DNA from: Lawsonibacter faecis
GTDB taxonomy: Bacteria; Bacillota; Clostridia; Oscillospirales; Oscillospiraceae
DNA length: 64,000 bases
NCBI RefSeq assembly: GCF_014287675.1
Contig: NZ_JACOPQ010000001.1
Location: 1-64,000 of the forward strand
Direction: 5' to 3'
The position numbers and the translations under genes were made by a program. The notes below the pieces were generated by a model. The model was not told where the DNA came from. It did not search any database and was given only the letters and a program-made list of their open reading frames with translations. Shown here piece after piece: positions 23,244 to 31,557 of this stretch; positions within the stretch are counted from its first letter, which is position 1; every line of letters begins with the position of its first letter.

Positions 23244-24782
23244 TTGAAACTCAATCGTTCATCCATGCTTTACGGCACTCTGGTTCTGACGGGCACCAGC
23301 ATTGTCTCCCAGCTGCTGGGGTTTATCTACCGCATCTTTCTCTCCCGCCTCATCGGCGCGGAGGTGATGGGCCTTTATCAGCTCATCATGCCGGTCTACT
23401 CGGTCATTATGTCCCTCACCGCCGTGGGGCTTACGGTCGCTATGTCCAACCTCTCCGCCGAGTATCACGCCCTGCATAACCGGAGAGCCATTACGCAGCT
23501 TCTCCGCCGCTGCCTGGGGGCCTTTCTGATTTTATTCGCCCTGGTGGCCGGGGTTACCGTCTTGCTGTACGATCCCATCTCGGTCTACTTTCTGGGGGAC
23601 GCGCGTACCCAGTTGGGCCTCCTGCTGCTTCTGCCCTGCATCCTCCTCACCGGCATTGAGAATCTCCACAAGCACTACTTTTACGGCACGGGCAACATCC
23701 GCCCTCCCGCCGCCGTGGAGCTCACCGAGCAGTTCATCCGCACCGGGGCGGTCCTGGGCCTGCTGGTCCTCTTCCTCCCACAGAACGCGGAGCGCACCGT
23801 GGCCCTCATCGTGGTGGGCATGTGCGTGTCCGAGCTCTTCTCCTCCGTCACCCTGGTTCTCCTATTTCAGCGGCATATGCGCAGGGCGGACGGTCTCCCC
23901 GGCGCCGGGGAGGGCAGCCGCCACCTGAACCACCGCATTCTGGTCATCGCGGCGCCCATCGCCGCCACCTCGCTGCTGGGCAATCTCATGGGCTCAGCCA
24001 ACGCCGTCCTCATTCCCCAGCGTCTGGTGGCCGCGGGGATGGACGTCTCCCAGGCCATGAGCTCCTTCGGCGTTCTCTGCGGTATGACGGTTCCCATGCT
24101 CTACCTGCCCACCGCCTTCATTGGCGCCCTGGGTCTGGTGCTGGTGCCCAAGCTGGCCCGGAGCACCGCCCTGGGACGGAAGGAGGAGGTCTGCCGCCGC
24201 ATCCACAAGTCCCTTCTCGCCACCTCGGTCATCACCATGCCCGCCATGGCCCTCCTGGTGGTGCTGGGACCCACCATCGGCGTCTACCTCTTCCGGGAGC
24301 CCACGGTGGGAGAGTACATCATCCCCCTCTCCATCAGCGTGCTTCTCTCCTGCTACCAGTCCGTCCTGGCGGGCAGCCTCAACGGCGTGGGAAAGCAGTC
24401 CTCCGCCGCCGTCATCTCCCTGGTCTGCGGCGCGGTCCAGCTGGCCTGCACCTTTTTCCTGATGGGCCTGCCCGGTGTGGGGCTGAAGGGCTACGTGGCG
24501 GGAGTGCTGGTCACGTCCGTGCTGGGCGTCCTTCTCTGCTGGCTGCGGGTGCACAGGGCCACCGGCCTCAAGGCCCAGCTTTTCCAGTGGTGTACCGCCC
24601 CCGCCCTCGCGTCCCTCCTCATGGGCCTGGTGGTCAACCTACTCTTCCGCGTCCTGATGGACAGCGGTATGGACGGCGTCCCGGCCTGCCTGTGCTGTAT
24701 CGTCTTCGGCGGCGTGCTCTACCTGATCGCCCTCTCCGTTCAGGGCGTCCGGCCCACCCGGCTGTTCCGCCTGCCGCAGTAG
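23244..24782 (+). CDS. SpoVB-like MOP-superfamily flippase
   Basis: A 512-residue polysaccharide-export-type membrane protein with about 14 helices (MKLNRSSMLYGTLVLTGTSI, GFIYRIFLSRLIGAEVMGLY). Length and N-terminal motif match stage V sporulation protein B, a lipid-linked precursor flippase needed for spore cortex. The start is TTG at 23244 with GAGGGGG upstream. The open frame extends 309 bp further upstream but there lacks membrane or conserved sequence. The following amidase gene also suits cell-wall work. Confidence 0.82.
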   Translation: MKLNRSSMLYGTLVLTGTSIVSQLLGFIYRIFLSRLIGAEVMGLYQLIMPVYSVIMSLTAVGLTVAMSNLSAEYHALHNRRAITQLLRRCLGAFLILFALVAGVTVLLYDPISVYFLGDARTQLGLLLLLPCILLTGIENLHKHYFYGTGNIRPPAAVELTEQFIRTGAVLGLLVLFLPQNAERTVALIVVGMCVSELFSSVTLVLLFQRHMRRADGLPGAGEGSRHLNHRILVIAAPIAATSLLGNLMGSANAVLIPQRLVAAGMDVSQAMSSFGVLCGMTVPMLYLPTAFIGALGLVLVPKLARSTALGRKEEVCRRIHKSLLATSVITMPAMALLVVLGPTIGVYLFREPTVGEYIIPLSISVLLSCYQSVLAGSLNGVGKQSSAAVISLVCGAVQLACTFFLMGLPGVGLKGYVAGVLVTSVLGVLLCWLRVHRATGLKAQLFQWCTAPALASLLMGLVVNLLFRVLMDSGMDGVPACLCCIVFGGVLYLIALSVQGVRPTRLFRLPQ

Positions 24783-24840
24783 GGATGTCGGCCCCGGCGG
24801 CCCCCTCTATAACGCTTTTCTGACAATTCTCCCCGAACCC

Positions 24841-24869
24841 TGTCAAAACGCCCCGCCCCGTGGTATGAT
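24841..24869 (+). promoter_or_regulatory. Probable sigma-A promoter of the amidase gene
   Basis: TGTCAA (24841-24846) and TATGAT (24864-24869) are separated by 17 bp, ending 36 bp before the amidase ATG. Confidence 0.5.
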
Positions 24870-24905
24870 AGAAGACACAAACTACCCGGGTGGTGAACTG
24901 TTTCC

Positions 24906-25565
24906 ATGCCTGCCGCAATCTATGAGCGGCCCCGCCGCACCAGGCGCCGGGGCGTGCCGCCCCTCCTGATCTTCGCCGTTGTTTTCTTCTGCCTGGCCGT
25001 CCTGGCCCGGCTGTTTCTCCCCGTATTTCTTCCCTCCCAGCCGCCCGAACCGGTGAACCCCCTGCCCGACGCGGTTCCCGACTGGGTGGAACAGGCCCTC
25101 CTGCCAGTCAACGACTACTCCCGCCCCGGCACCTGGCTGGACGCGGTGAACGGCGTGGTCGTCCACTACACCGGCAATCCCGGCACCACCGCCATGCAGA
25201 ACCGTAACTATTTCGCAGGCCTGGCCGAGACGCAGGAGACCTCCGCCTCCAGCAATTTCATCATCGGGCTGGACGGCGAGGCCCTCCTCTGCGTCCCGGT
25301 GAACGAGGTGGCCTACGCCTCCAGCCAGCGCAATTCCGACACGCTCTCCATCGAGGTATGCCATCCGGATGAGACCGGCGCCTTCAACGCCGCCAGCTAT
25401 GAGACGCTGGTCAGGCTGGTCCAGTGGGCTGTGGATACCTACGGCCTGGAGCGGGACCAGATCATCCGCCACTACGATGTGACGGGCAAGGAGTGCCCCC
25501 TCTACTATGTCCGCAATCCCGATGCCTGGGAGGAATTCCTGGATCGGCTTGCCTTCCCCTCCTGA
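24906..25565 (+). CDS. Membrane-anchored N-acetylmuramoyl-L-alanine amidase (Amidase_2 / PGRP fold)
   Basis: A 219-residue protein with a basic N-terminus and one membrane segment (about 17-40, PPLLIFAVVFFCLAVLARLF), then an amidase_2 domain. Likely zinc ligands are H87 in VVVHYTG, H189 in IIRHYDVTG and C197 in KECP; the catalytic region SIEVCHPDE lies between. It should cleave the bond between MurNAc and L-Ala in peptidoglycan outside the membrane. Its position after a SpoVB-like gene suggests a spore or wall-remodelling role. Confidence 0.88.
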   Translation: MPAAIYERPRRTRRRGVPPLLIFAVVFFCLAVLARLFLPVFLPSQPPEPVNPLPDAVPDWVEQALLPVNDYSRPGTWLDAVNGVVVHYTGNPGTTAMQNRNYFAGLAETQETSASSNFIIGLDGEALLCVPVNEVAYASSQRNSDTLSIEVCHPDETGAFNAASYETLVRLVQWAVDTYGLERDQIIRHYDVTGKECPLYYVRNPDAWEEFLDRLAFPS

Positions 25566-25645
25566 GCCGCCCGCCGCCGCGCCTCACGCGCTCCGCAGAC
25601 GTCCCTCAGGGGTCCGCCGCCCGTGTTTCCCTCCTTTTACATCAA

Positions 25646-25677
25646 AGACGCCGCCTGTCTCCCGACAGGCGGCGTCT
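25646..25677. terminator. Bidirectional terminator between amidase and cupin genes
   Basis: AGACGCCGCCTGTC and GACAGGCGGCGTCT pair perfectly over 14 bp around TCCC, between convergent genes. Confidence 0.85.
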
Positions 25678-25678
25678 C

Positions 25679-26137
25679 CTATTCGTCTCCCTCCGGCTCG
25701 GAGGTCCATCCCCTCACCCGGTCCCGCCCGCGAAAGACCAGTCCCTGGTCCCGCAGATAGTAGGCGTCCTCGTCCGGGTAGATGCAGACGTCTCCGGTCT
25801 CCACCGTACCCACGTCCAGAATCTCCATAGGTCCCGTCCCGGTATTCACAAAGCAGTGGGCATTTTCCACTCCGCAGGGCTTTGCGAAAAAGTCTCCGGC
25901 CTTCACCCTCCGCTCCCCATCCCGGGTGCGCAGAGTTCCCTCCCCCTTCAATACCAGAAAAAACTCCTCCTGCGCCGTGTGGGCATGGAATTTAGACCCC
26001 TGAGCCCCCGGGGCAAGCGTGTCGATGGCGGCGTAAAGCTTCCGGCTCCCCGACGCAGCCCCGAGCTGCCGGACGGACCCGCCGGGGTATTCCTCCCGGT
26101 GCTCCTCCGGGAACTGCTCCAGACCCAGTATCCTCAT
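25679..26137 (-). CDS. Cupin-domain protein
   Basis: A 152-residue single-domain cupin. Motif 1 is seen as FHAHTAQEEFFLVLKGEG (His, His, Glu metal ligands) and motif 2 as ENAHCFVNTG. It probably binds a metal in a beta-barrel; no substrate can be named. The ATG overlaps the stop of the upstream pyridoxal kinase gene (ATGA), so the two are coupled. That pairing hints at B6 or amine metabolism but does not prove it. Confidence 0.8.
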   Translation of the reverse strand: MRILGLEQFPEEHREEYPGGSVRQLGAASGSRKLYAAIDTLAPGAQGSKFHAHTAQEEFFLVLKGEGTLRTRDGERRVKAGDFFAKPCGVENAHCFVNTGTGPMEILDVGTVETGDVCIYPDEDAYYLRDQGLVFRGRDRVRGWTSEPEGDE

Positions 26138-26988
26138 GTTATCTCCTCCCTGTTTACCAGCGCGCCCAGCAGTCCCTCAAACTGCACCCCCTCCAGTATG
26201 GGGGTACCCAGCTCCAGCGTCCTGCGGACAGCCCCGCGCACAAACTCCACCGCGCACTCTGCCGCGTTTCTCAGCTCCCCGCCCCGCAGCAGGGCGCCCA
26301 GCAGCACGCTGGCGAAGAGGTCCCCCGTGCCGGGATACTGTCCCTCCTCCCTCCGGCTCATTGCAATGCAGGTCCTTCCGGTCTCCCGGTCCAGGCAGGC
26401 TGCGCCCACCTGTCCCTCCCCGGCGGATACCCCGGTGATGACTACCGAGCGCTTTCCCTCCAGACTCAGCCGCTCCAGGGTGCGCCTCACCTGGTCGGGC
26501 CCCGGCGAGGCGCAGTATGGCTCGTCCAGCAGCAGCGCAGCCTCAGTCAGATTGGGCGTGATGAGATCCGCCCTGTCGCAGAGCGACTTCATCTTCTCGC
26601 ACATCTCACCCGTGTAGGTGCGGTACGCCCTGCCATGATCCCCCATCACCGGGTCCACCAGTACCAGAGTTCCCGCCTGCCGGAACCGACCGATAAATTC
26701 CCCCAGCAGGCCGATCTGCTCCGCCGAGCTGAGAAAGCCGCTGTAGATGGCATCCAGCGCCACGCCCAGCTCAACCCAGTGCTCCGCAGTCCGCGGCAGC
26801 TGTCCGGTCATGTCCAGAAAGGACGCCCGCTCCGAGGCTGGAAACCCCGTGTGGGCCGAGAGGTAGGCCGTGGGCACCGGGCAGCACTGGCAGCCCATGG
26901 CCCCCAACACAGGAAGGGCCACAGTGAGCGAGCACCGGCCGAAGCCGGTCAGGTCGTGTACGGCGGCCACCTTGGGCGCAGCATTCAT
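26134..26988 (-). CDS. pdxY: Pyridoxal/pyridoxamine kinase
   Basis: A 284-residue ribokinase-fold kinase (PdxK/PdxY type) that phosphorylates vitamin B6 vitamers with ATP. It shows the N-terminal substrate region VAAVHDLTGFGRCSLTVALP, the VLVDPVMGDHG motif and the catalytic PGTGDLFASVL with Asp in GTGD. ATG 26988 follows AAGGAT; the GTG at 26997 is an alternative. It is the first gene of a two-gene unit with the cupin. The choice of pdxY over pdxK is by overall resemblance. Confidence 0.85.
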   Translation of the reverse strand: MNAAPKVAAVHDLTGFGRCSLTVALPVLGAMGCQCCPVPTAYLSAHTGFPASERASFLDMTGQLPRTAEHWVELGVALDAIYSGFLSSAEQIGLLGEFIGRFRQAGTLVLVDPVMGDHGRAYRTYTGEMCEKMKSLCDRADLITPNLTEAALLLDEPYCASPGPDQVRRTLERLSLEGKRSVVITGVSAGEGQVGAACLDRETGRTCIAMSRREEGQYPGTGDLFASVLLGALLRGGELRNAAECAVEFVRGAVRRTLELGTPILEGVQFEGLLGALVNREEIT

Positions 26989-27124
26989 TTCGGTCACATC
27001 CTTAATCCATGTCTGGGCTGGGCCAAATGCAGTTGGCTATTGGATCTTATTATACCGGCTTTCCAGCCGTACTTCAATTGACTTTTTCCGGCCGGGATGC
27101 TAAAATACCACCAGCCGCCTGTTC

Positions 27125-27204
<80 letters not shown>

Positions 27205-27215
27205 CTAAATGAGAA

Positions 27216-27364
27216 GACCGTCGACTTTTGTCGGCGGTCTTTTGCTATGTCTATGTTCATGTAGCTTTGCAAGACGTTTAAAGCAGTAAAGGCCGCCGAC
27301 ATAAGTCGGCGGCCTTTTGCTATGCCTGTATTCATGCAGATTTGCAGGACGTTGAAAACAGTAA
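27216..27364 (+). repeat. Two tandem 74-bp direct repeats, each starting with a terminator hairpin
   Basis: Copies at 27216-27289 and 27291-27364 share a hairpin (GACCGTCGAC...GTCGGCGGTC and GGCCGCCGAC...GTCGGCGGCC), then TTTTGCTATG, TTCATG, TTTGCA, GACGTT and CAGTAA. The first serves as terminator for the tRNA-Leu. The duplication of this tail beside a foreign gene looks like an insertion footprint. Confidence 0.8.
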
Positions 27365-27452
27365 CGTCCTATAATTACACGCGAAAGCAAAGTTGAGTGA
27401 CAGGATTAAGTTTTGGCGATATAATTATGATAAGAAAAAAGGGGGGATTGGT

Positions 27453-28124
27453 TTGTTAGATAATCTTATTCTTGCATACCGTAGCAAATATTACGATTGG
27501 AACTTAAAAGAAACTGCTGAGTTTTATAAGAAGAATAAAAAAATCCTTTGGGGACTTATTATTTTTATTCTCATTGCAATAGCTTCTATAATATACAGTC
27601 TGATTAGCCACACCAGTGTATTAATGCTTGTTCTTATGTTAATAGAACTAATTTTAGGAGTTGCTAGTGACCGACTGATTGTAAAGCGTCATCGGCAGTT
27701 TATTTCTACAAAGAAAGAACATATAAACAATGTAACATTATTTTTGAAAACTGCAATTCCTGGTAAAGATTTGTTTTCTAAAAAGCAAGTTGAAGAATTG
27801 ATAGATCGTTTATCAATTCGTATAGATACTGGTGCTCCATTCAATAAGTTCAAATCGGATCTCCGCAATTTTGGAAAAGTTATTATTTTTCCGATTATTA
27901 CATACATTGCAGGAATATACACTGCAAATGTCAGTGAGCTTGAATTTATGGTAGTTTTAGCTTGGGCTATTAGCATCATTCTCATAATTGGCTTGGGCTA
28001 TGCAATGTGGGGCATGCTTTCTCAGGGACTACAAAAAATCACTTGCCGAAATTACGATGCGGCAATAGCGTTGAAAGAAGATTTGCTAGATATTAAGCTG
28101 CTGTTTTTTGTGAACGATAAGTAA
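27453..28124 (+). CDS. AT-rich membrane protein of unknown function
   Basis: About 223 residues from a TTG at 27453 that follows AAGGGGGG; a TTG at 27393 in the same frame is an alternative. Two hydrophobic pairs are visible: ILWGLIIFILIAIASIIYSL with the next segment, and VIIFPIITYIAGIYTANVSE with MVVLAWAISIILIIGLGYAM. A charged region lies between. It is loosely reminiscent of SLATT/2TM effector architecture but not identified. Codons are strikingly AT-rich against GC-rich neighbours. It stands alone between tRNA-Leu repeats and a terminator, so it is likely transferred. Confidence 0.65.
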   Translation: MLDNLILAYRSKYYDWNLKETAEFYKKNKKILWGLIIFILIAIASIIYSLISHTSVLMLVLMLIELILGVASDRLIVKRHRQFISTKKEHINNVTLFLKTAIPGKDLFSKKQVEELIDRLSIRIDTGAPFNKFKSDLRNFGKVIIFPIITYIAGIYTANVSELEFMVVLAWAISIILIIGLGYAMWGMLSQGLQKITCRNYDAAIALKEDLLDIKLLFFVNDK

Positions 28125-28213
28125 CATTTAAAATACAGCTTGCCGATTGCCTCTAAACCATTGATATGACTGGGTTTTTCCAAGTCCAATAATTGCACTC
28201 CGACCAAGTTGGA

Positions 28214-28254
28214 AGCTACATTTTGGCCTTGCGATGCAGGGCTGAAATGTAGCT
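28214..28254 (+). terminator. Terminator after the AT-rich membrane gene
   Basis: AGCTACATTT (28214-28223) pairs with AAATGTAGCT (28245-28254), with further GGCC/GGGC pairing inside, followed by TATACTTTTG. Confidence 0.6.
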
Positions 28255-28311
28255 TATACTTTTGAATAAATCTTTATGATATACTGATTTATTCCCCTGC
28301 GCAAATTTTGA

Positions 28312-28341
28312 TTGACATCCCCTGTTCTCTCATGGTACACT
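28312..28341 (+). promoter_or_regulatory. Sigma-A promoter of the MFS gene
   Basis: TTGACA (28312-28317) and TACACT (28336-28341) are spaced by 18 bp, about 80 bp before the start codon. Confidence 0.65.
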
Positions 28342-28424
28342 ACCAAAACTCTGCCCAATATGGACGCAGCCTCACGTCCCGCTCCTGCGAACCCATCCGT
28401 TGCGGAATCAACAGGAGGAATTAT

Positions 28425-29633
28425 TTGATCAAACATTGGAAGCGCAAATTCGTCATTCTCTGGGTGGGCCAGGCGGCCTCCCTCCTCACCAGCAGCGTCT
28501 CCCAGTACGCGCTGGTCTGGTACCTCAACGACATGACCGCTTCGGCGGCGGTCCTGTCCATGTCCATGCTGGCGGCCATGCTGCCCCAGGGCGTTCTGTC
28601 CCTGTTCACCGGCTCCTTCGCCGACCGCTTTGACCGCCGTGCCATCATGGTAATCGCCGACGGCGCCATCGGCGTGGTCTCCCTGGGCCTGGCCCTCTTC
28701 GCCGCAAGCGGCAGTCTCCCTGTTTGGCCCATCATGGCCGCCCTGGCCCTGCGGAGCGTGGGCGGCGCGTTTCACGCCCCCTGTCTCCAGGCGGTCACCC
28801 CTTTGCTGGCGCCCCCCGAGCTTCTCGGCAAATGCGCCGGCTGGAGCCAGGGCATCCAGACTGTCTCCTTCCTGGTCTCCCCGGCCCTGGCCGCCGTTCT
28901 GTACGCCAATTTCCCCCTCCACTGGGTCATCCTCATCGACACCCTGGGCGCCGCTTTCGCCATTCTGGGCCTGCTGGCGGCCCGTCTCCCTGTGCTGAAG
29001 GTGGGCGGCGGGCAGCAGAAGCTGCGCATCTGGCAGGACACCAGGGAGGGCTTCGCCATTCTGCGCTCCAAGCGCTGGCTTTGGGAGCTGTGCCTCCTCT
29101 GTGCCCTGTTCTGTGTGGCCTTCATGCCCGTGGGCGCGCTCTTTCCCCTGATGACCACCCAATACTACGGCGGCGGAACCGACGCCGTCGCCCTGGTGGA
29201 GACCCTCTTCTCCGCCGGTATGCTGGCCGGATCGGTGATTCTGGGCGTCTGGGGCGGCACCAGGAACAAGATGGTCACCATGACCGCCGCCATCCTGGGT
29301 ATGGGCGTGTTTCTGGTGGCGTGCGGCCTGCTGCCCTCCACCGCCTTCTGGGTCTTCGCGGTGCTCTCCGCCCTCATGGGGCTGTCCAGCCCCTTCTTCA
29401 ACTCCCTCTTCATGGCCCTTTTGCAGGAGAAGGTGGAGCCGGAGTACCTGGGCCGGGTACTGGGTCTCTCCAACGCCATTATGACCCTGGCCTCCCCCAT
29501 CGGCCTGGTGGCCACCGCCCTCTTTGCAGGCAGGACGGGGATTACCGTGTGGTTTCTGGCGGCCGGGCTTGTGACTCTGGCTGTCGGCGCGCTGGCAATT
29601 CTTCTGCCGTCGGTGCGCAACTGCGATAAATAG
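28425..29633 (+). CDS. MFS efflux transporter (MFS_3 / macrolide-efflux-like)
   Basis: A 402-residue, 12-helix major-facilitator protein (MIKHWKRKFVILWVGQAASL) with the loop 2-3 motif GSFADRFDRR. It resembles MefA/EntS-type exporters of drugs or siderophores; the substrate is unknown. The start is TTG at 28425 because AGGAGG stands directly upstream. The open frame to 28308 covers the promoter and is not coding. It has its own promoter and terminator. Confidence 0.85.
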   Translation: MIKHWKRKFVILWVGQAASLLTSSVSQYALVWYLNDMTASAAVLSMSMLAAMLPQGVLSLFTGSFADRFDRRAIMVIADGAIGVVSLGLALFAASGSLPVWPIMAALALRSVGGAFHAPCLQAVTPLLAPPELLGKCAGWSQGIQTVSFLVSPALAAVLYANFPLHWVILIDTLGAAFAILGLLAARLPVLKVGGGQQKLRIWQDTREGFAILRSKRWLWELCLLCALFCVAFMPVGALFPLMTTQYYGGGTDAVALVETLFSAGMLAGSVILGVWGGTRNKMVTMTAAILGMGVFLVACGLLPSTAFWVFAVLSALMGLSSPFFNSLFMALLQEKVEPEYLGRVLGLSNAIMTLASPIGLVATALFAGRTGITVWFLAAGLVTLAVGALAILLPSVRNCDK

Positions 29634-29646
29634 GTGAACAACAGCC

Positions 29647-29679
29647 AAGCGCTGCCCCAGAAGAACAGGGGCAGCGCTT
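29647..29679 (+). terminator. Terminator of the MFS gene
   Basis: AAGCGCTGCCCC pairs perfectly with GGGGCAGCGCTT over 12 bp, followed by TTTTT. The 130 bp after it hold no gene. Confidence 0.9.
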
Positions 29680-29811
29680 TTTTAATCCAATATGGCCATT
29701 ACATCGTAAATTGTAATCAGGGGTGATTGCACTGCATTTTAAAGTATTTCAGAGCTTCGCCAGGGCGATGTAAAACAAGTCGGAACCGCTGACTTGCAAT
29801 ATTCAATTTCG

Positions 29812-30342
29812 TCATCCCACTATGATGCAGGAAAACGCAACCGCTTCTCCCAGCGCGTCGTACATGGCGATAGAACCGCCCACTGCCGGAAGCGCGACGG
29901 CGAAGGGCTGGTCTGGGTCCACCTCAATCACAGTGACCACGCCCTCGCTGCTCATGAGCTCAACGCGCGCCACCCGCTGCGCGTTGAGCGACAGGATGGC
30001 GGAACCGTTCCCGCCAAACTCCAGCAGCTCAATGCCGCCCTCCGAAATCCCCTCCCGGGCGCCGCCCATGTGGAAGTGGTAACCCGGGTCCAAAGCGCTC
30101 TCCTCCCGCAGGTATACGGCGCAGGTATGGCCCCCGCGGCTCTCATCGTAGAAGAGCAGTGCGGCCACACCGCTGTCCACGGACTCCGATACGCTCCAGG
30201 CCGCATCGATTTTTTGCCTCTCCCGCGCATCACGCTCCAGCTCACCGGCGCTCACGCCGCGCCCGGCCAGCAGTCCCAGCCCCAGCGCTACCGCCGCTGC
30301 GGCTGCAATCCCATAGAGAAGATACCTGGTTCGCCTGCGCAT
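29812..30342 (-). CDS. Hypothetical membrane-anchored protein
   Basis: A 176-residue protein with a basic start and one membrane segment (MRRRTRYLLYGIAAAAAVAL), then an extracytoplasmic domain rich in beta-forming stretches. ATG 30342 has AAGGAGG upstream; the longer frame is not used. No family was recognised. It lies 56 bp downstream of the LysR gene on the same strand, so co-transcription is possible. Confidence 0.7.
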   Translation of the reverse strand: MRRRTRYLLYGIAAAAAVALGLGLLAGRGVSAGELERDARERQKIDAAWSVSESVDSGVAALLFYDESRGGHTCAVYLREESALDPGYHFHMGGAREGISEGGIELLEFGGNGSAILSLNAQRVARVELMSSEGVVTVIEVDPDQPFAVALPAVGGSIAMYDALGEAVAFSCIIVG

Positions 30343-30398
30343 AAGTCCTCCTTTGTGTGCCGGAGACGTCGGCGCGAGACCGCCGCGCCCGGCCTTCC

Positions 30399-31331
30399 CT
30401 ACTCCTCCCCGGCCTGAATCCGCTCCAGGAAGGGGATCTCCCGGATGTGCTCCACCAGCAGCCGTTCCGGCGCGGTGAGTTTCTCCTCTCCGGGGTGAAT
30501 GATGTAAAAATGGACCGGCAGGGAGAAATTCCGAATGGACATTGGCTTGACCTGCCCCCTGCGCACCCGGTAGTGGTTTACCACCGACACCCACGGAAAA
30601 ACCGCCACCGCCCTGTCCCTGGCCACCTGCTCCAGCAGAATGTCCTTGTCGTGGGTGTAGCAGGGGTAGTCCTGGGCGAAGAAGTCCCGGTAATAGGCCT
30701 TGGTGATGGACCCGTAGGGGTCCGGGTACCGGGCAATCGTCAGCCCCTTCAAGTCGTCAAACTCCAGCAGCTCCTTCTGTGCCAGCGGATTTTTGGTACT
30801 GATCATCACCTGAAACGGGTCCTCGAAGAGAAAATCCAGCTTCCAGCCGTTCTTTTCACAGAAGGGCGCGTACTCGGAGTACTTGGCGGGTATCACGCCG
30901 ATCAGCCCCACGTTGAATTTCCCCTGCTGGATGTCGGCCAGAACGGTATCGTCCCCGCTGGCGAAGCAGCACAGGTGATAGTCCCCGCCCGCGTTCTCCA
31001 CCGCCGCCTCGATGAGAGGCAGCAGGTTCCGGGTCACCGACGTAAACCCCAGGTTCACGTTGCCCCCCTCCTCCGCCCCCACCTGGGAGAACTTGTCCCA
31101 GCCCCGGATGATGGAGAGGACCATCTGGGCCTCCTCGAAAAACTTCTCCCCCGCCGCCGTCAGGGTCATGCCCTGCTTGGACCGGCGGAAGATGGTAAAG
31201 TCCAGCTCCCGCTCCAGGCTGTTGAGGGACTCGCTCAGGGCGGGCTGGGTCACAAACAGGTTGGCCGCCGCCCTGGTCATGGAGTGGCACTTAGCAATTT
31301 CCGTCACATATTCCAGCTGCTCCAGGCGCAT
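30399..31331 (-). CDS. LysR family transcriptional regulator
   Basis: A 310-residue LysR protein (MRLEQLEYVTEIAKCHSMTR) with helix-turn-helix AAANLFVTQPALSESLNSLE and a periplasmic-binding-like effector domain. A terminator separates it from the upstream amidohydrolase operon, but all read the same way. Control of that operon is a reasonable guess. Confidence 0.88.
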   Translation of the reverse strand: MRLEQLEYVTEIAKCHSMTRAAANLFVTQPALSESLNSLERELDFTIFRRSKQGMTLTAAGEKFFEEAQMVLSIIRGWDKFSQVGAEEGGNVNLGFTSVTRNLLPLIEAAVENAGGDYHLCCFASGDDTVLADIQQGKFNVGLIGVIPAKYSEYAPFCEKNGWKLDFLFEDPFQVMISTKNPLAQKELLEFDDLKGLTIARYPDPYGSITKAYYRDFFAQDYPCYTHDKDILLEQVARDRAVAVFPWVSVVNHYRVRRGQVKPMSIRNFSLPVHFYIIHPGEEKLTAPERLLVEHIREIPFLERIQAGEE

Positions 31332-31501
31332 GACGCTCCGCCCCTTCCCGGGGCCCCGGAGGGGCCCGCAGTTCGTGATTCCGGCATCGGAAATCCGGCT
31401 GCCCCCGGAGCGTGATTTCCTACGCCAGGTTACTGAACAGTATACCCTTTTTTGTCGAAGATTGCAAAGGCCCCGGCAGAACTTCCGTCCGAAATTGTAT
31501 T

Positions 31502-31543
31502 AAAAACCGCCGGCGCGCCCGTAAAGGCACCCCGGCGGTTTTT
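31502..31543. terminator. Terminator after the amidohydrolase operon
   Basis: AAAAACCGCCGG (31502-31513) pairs with CCGGCGGTTTTT (31532-31543), 14 bp beyond the minus-strand stop. Confidence 0.85.
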
Positions 31544-31557
31544 AATTCCTTTTCCTG

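Noticed and set aside
27216..27364. Possible CRISPR-like repeats
   Set aside because: Only two 74-bp tandem copies with terminator hairpins and no spacers; no cas genes in the window.
28254..29648. 464-codon frame antisense to the MFS transporter
   Set aside because: Low-complexity Gly/His/Gln composition and no start signal; the plus-strand gene has membrane helices, promoter and terminator.
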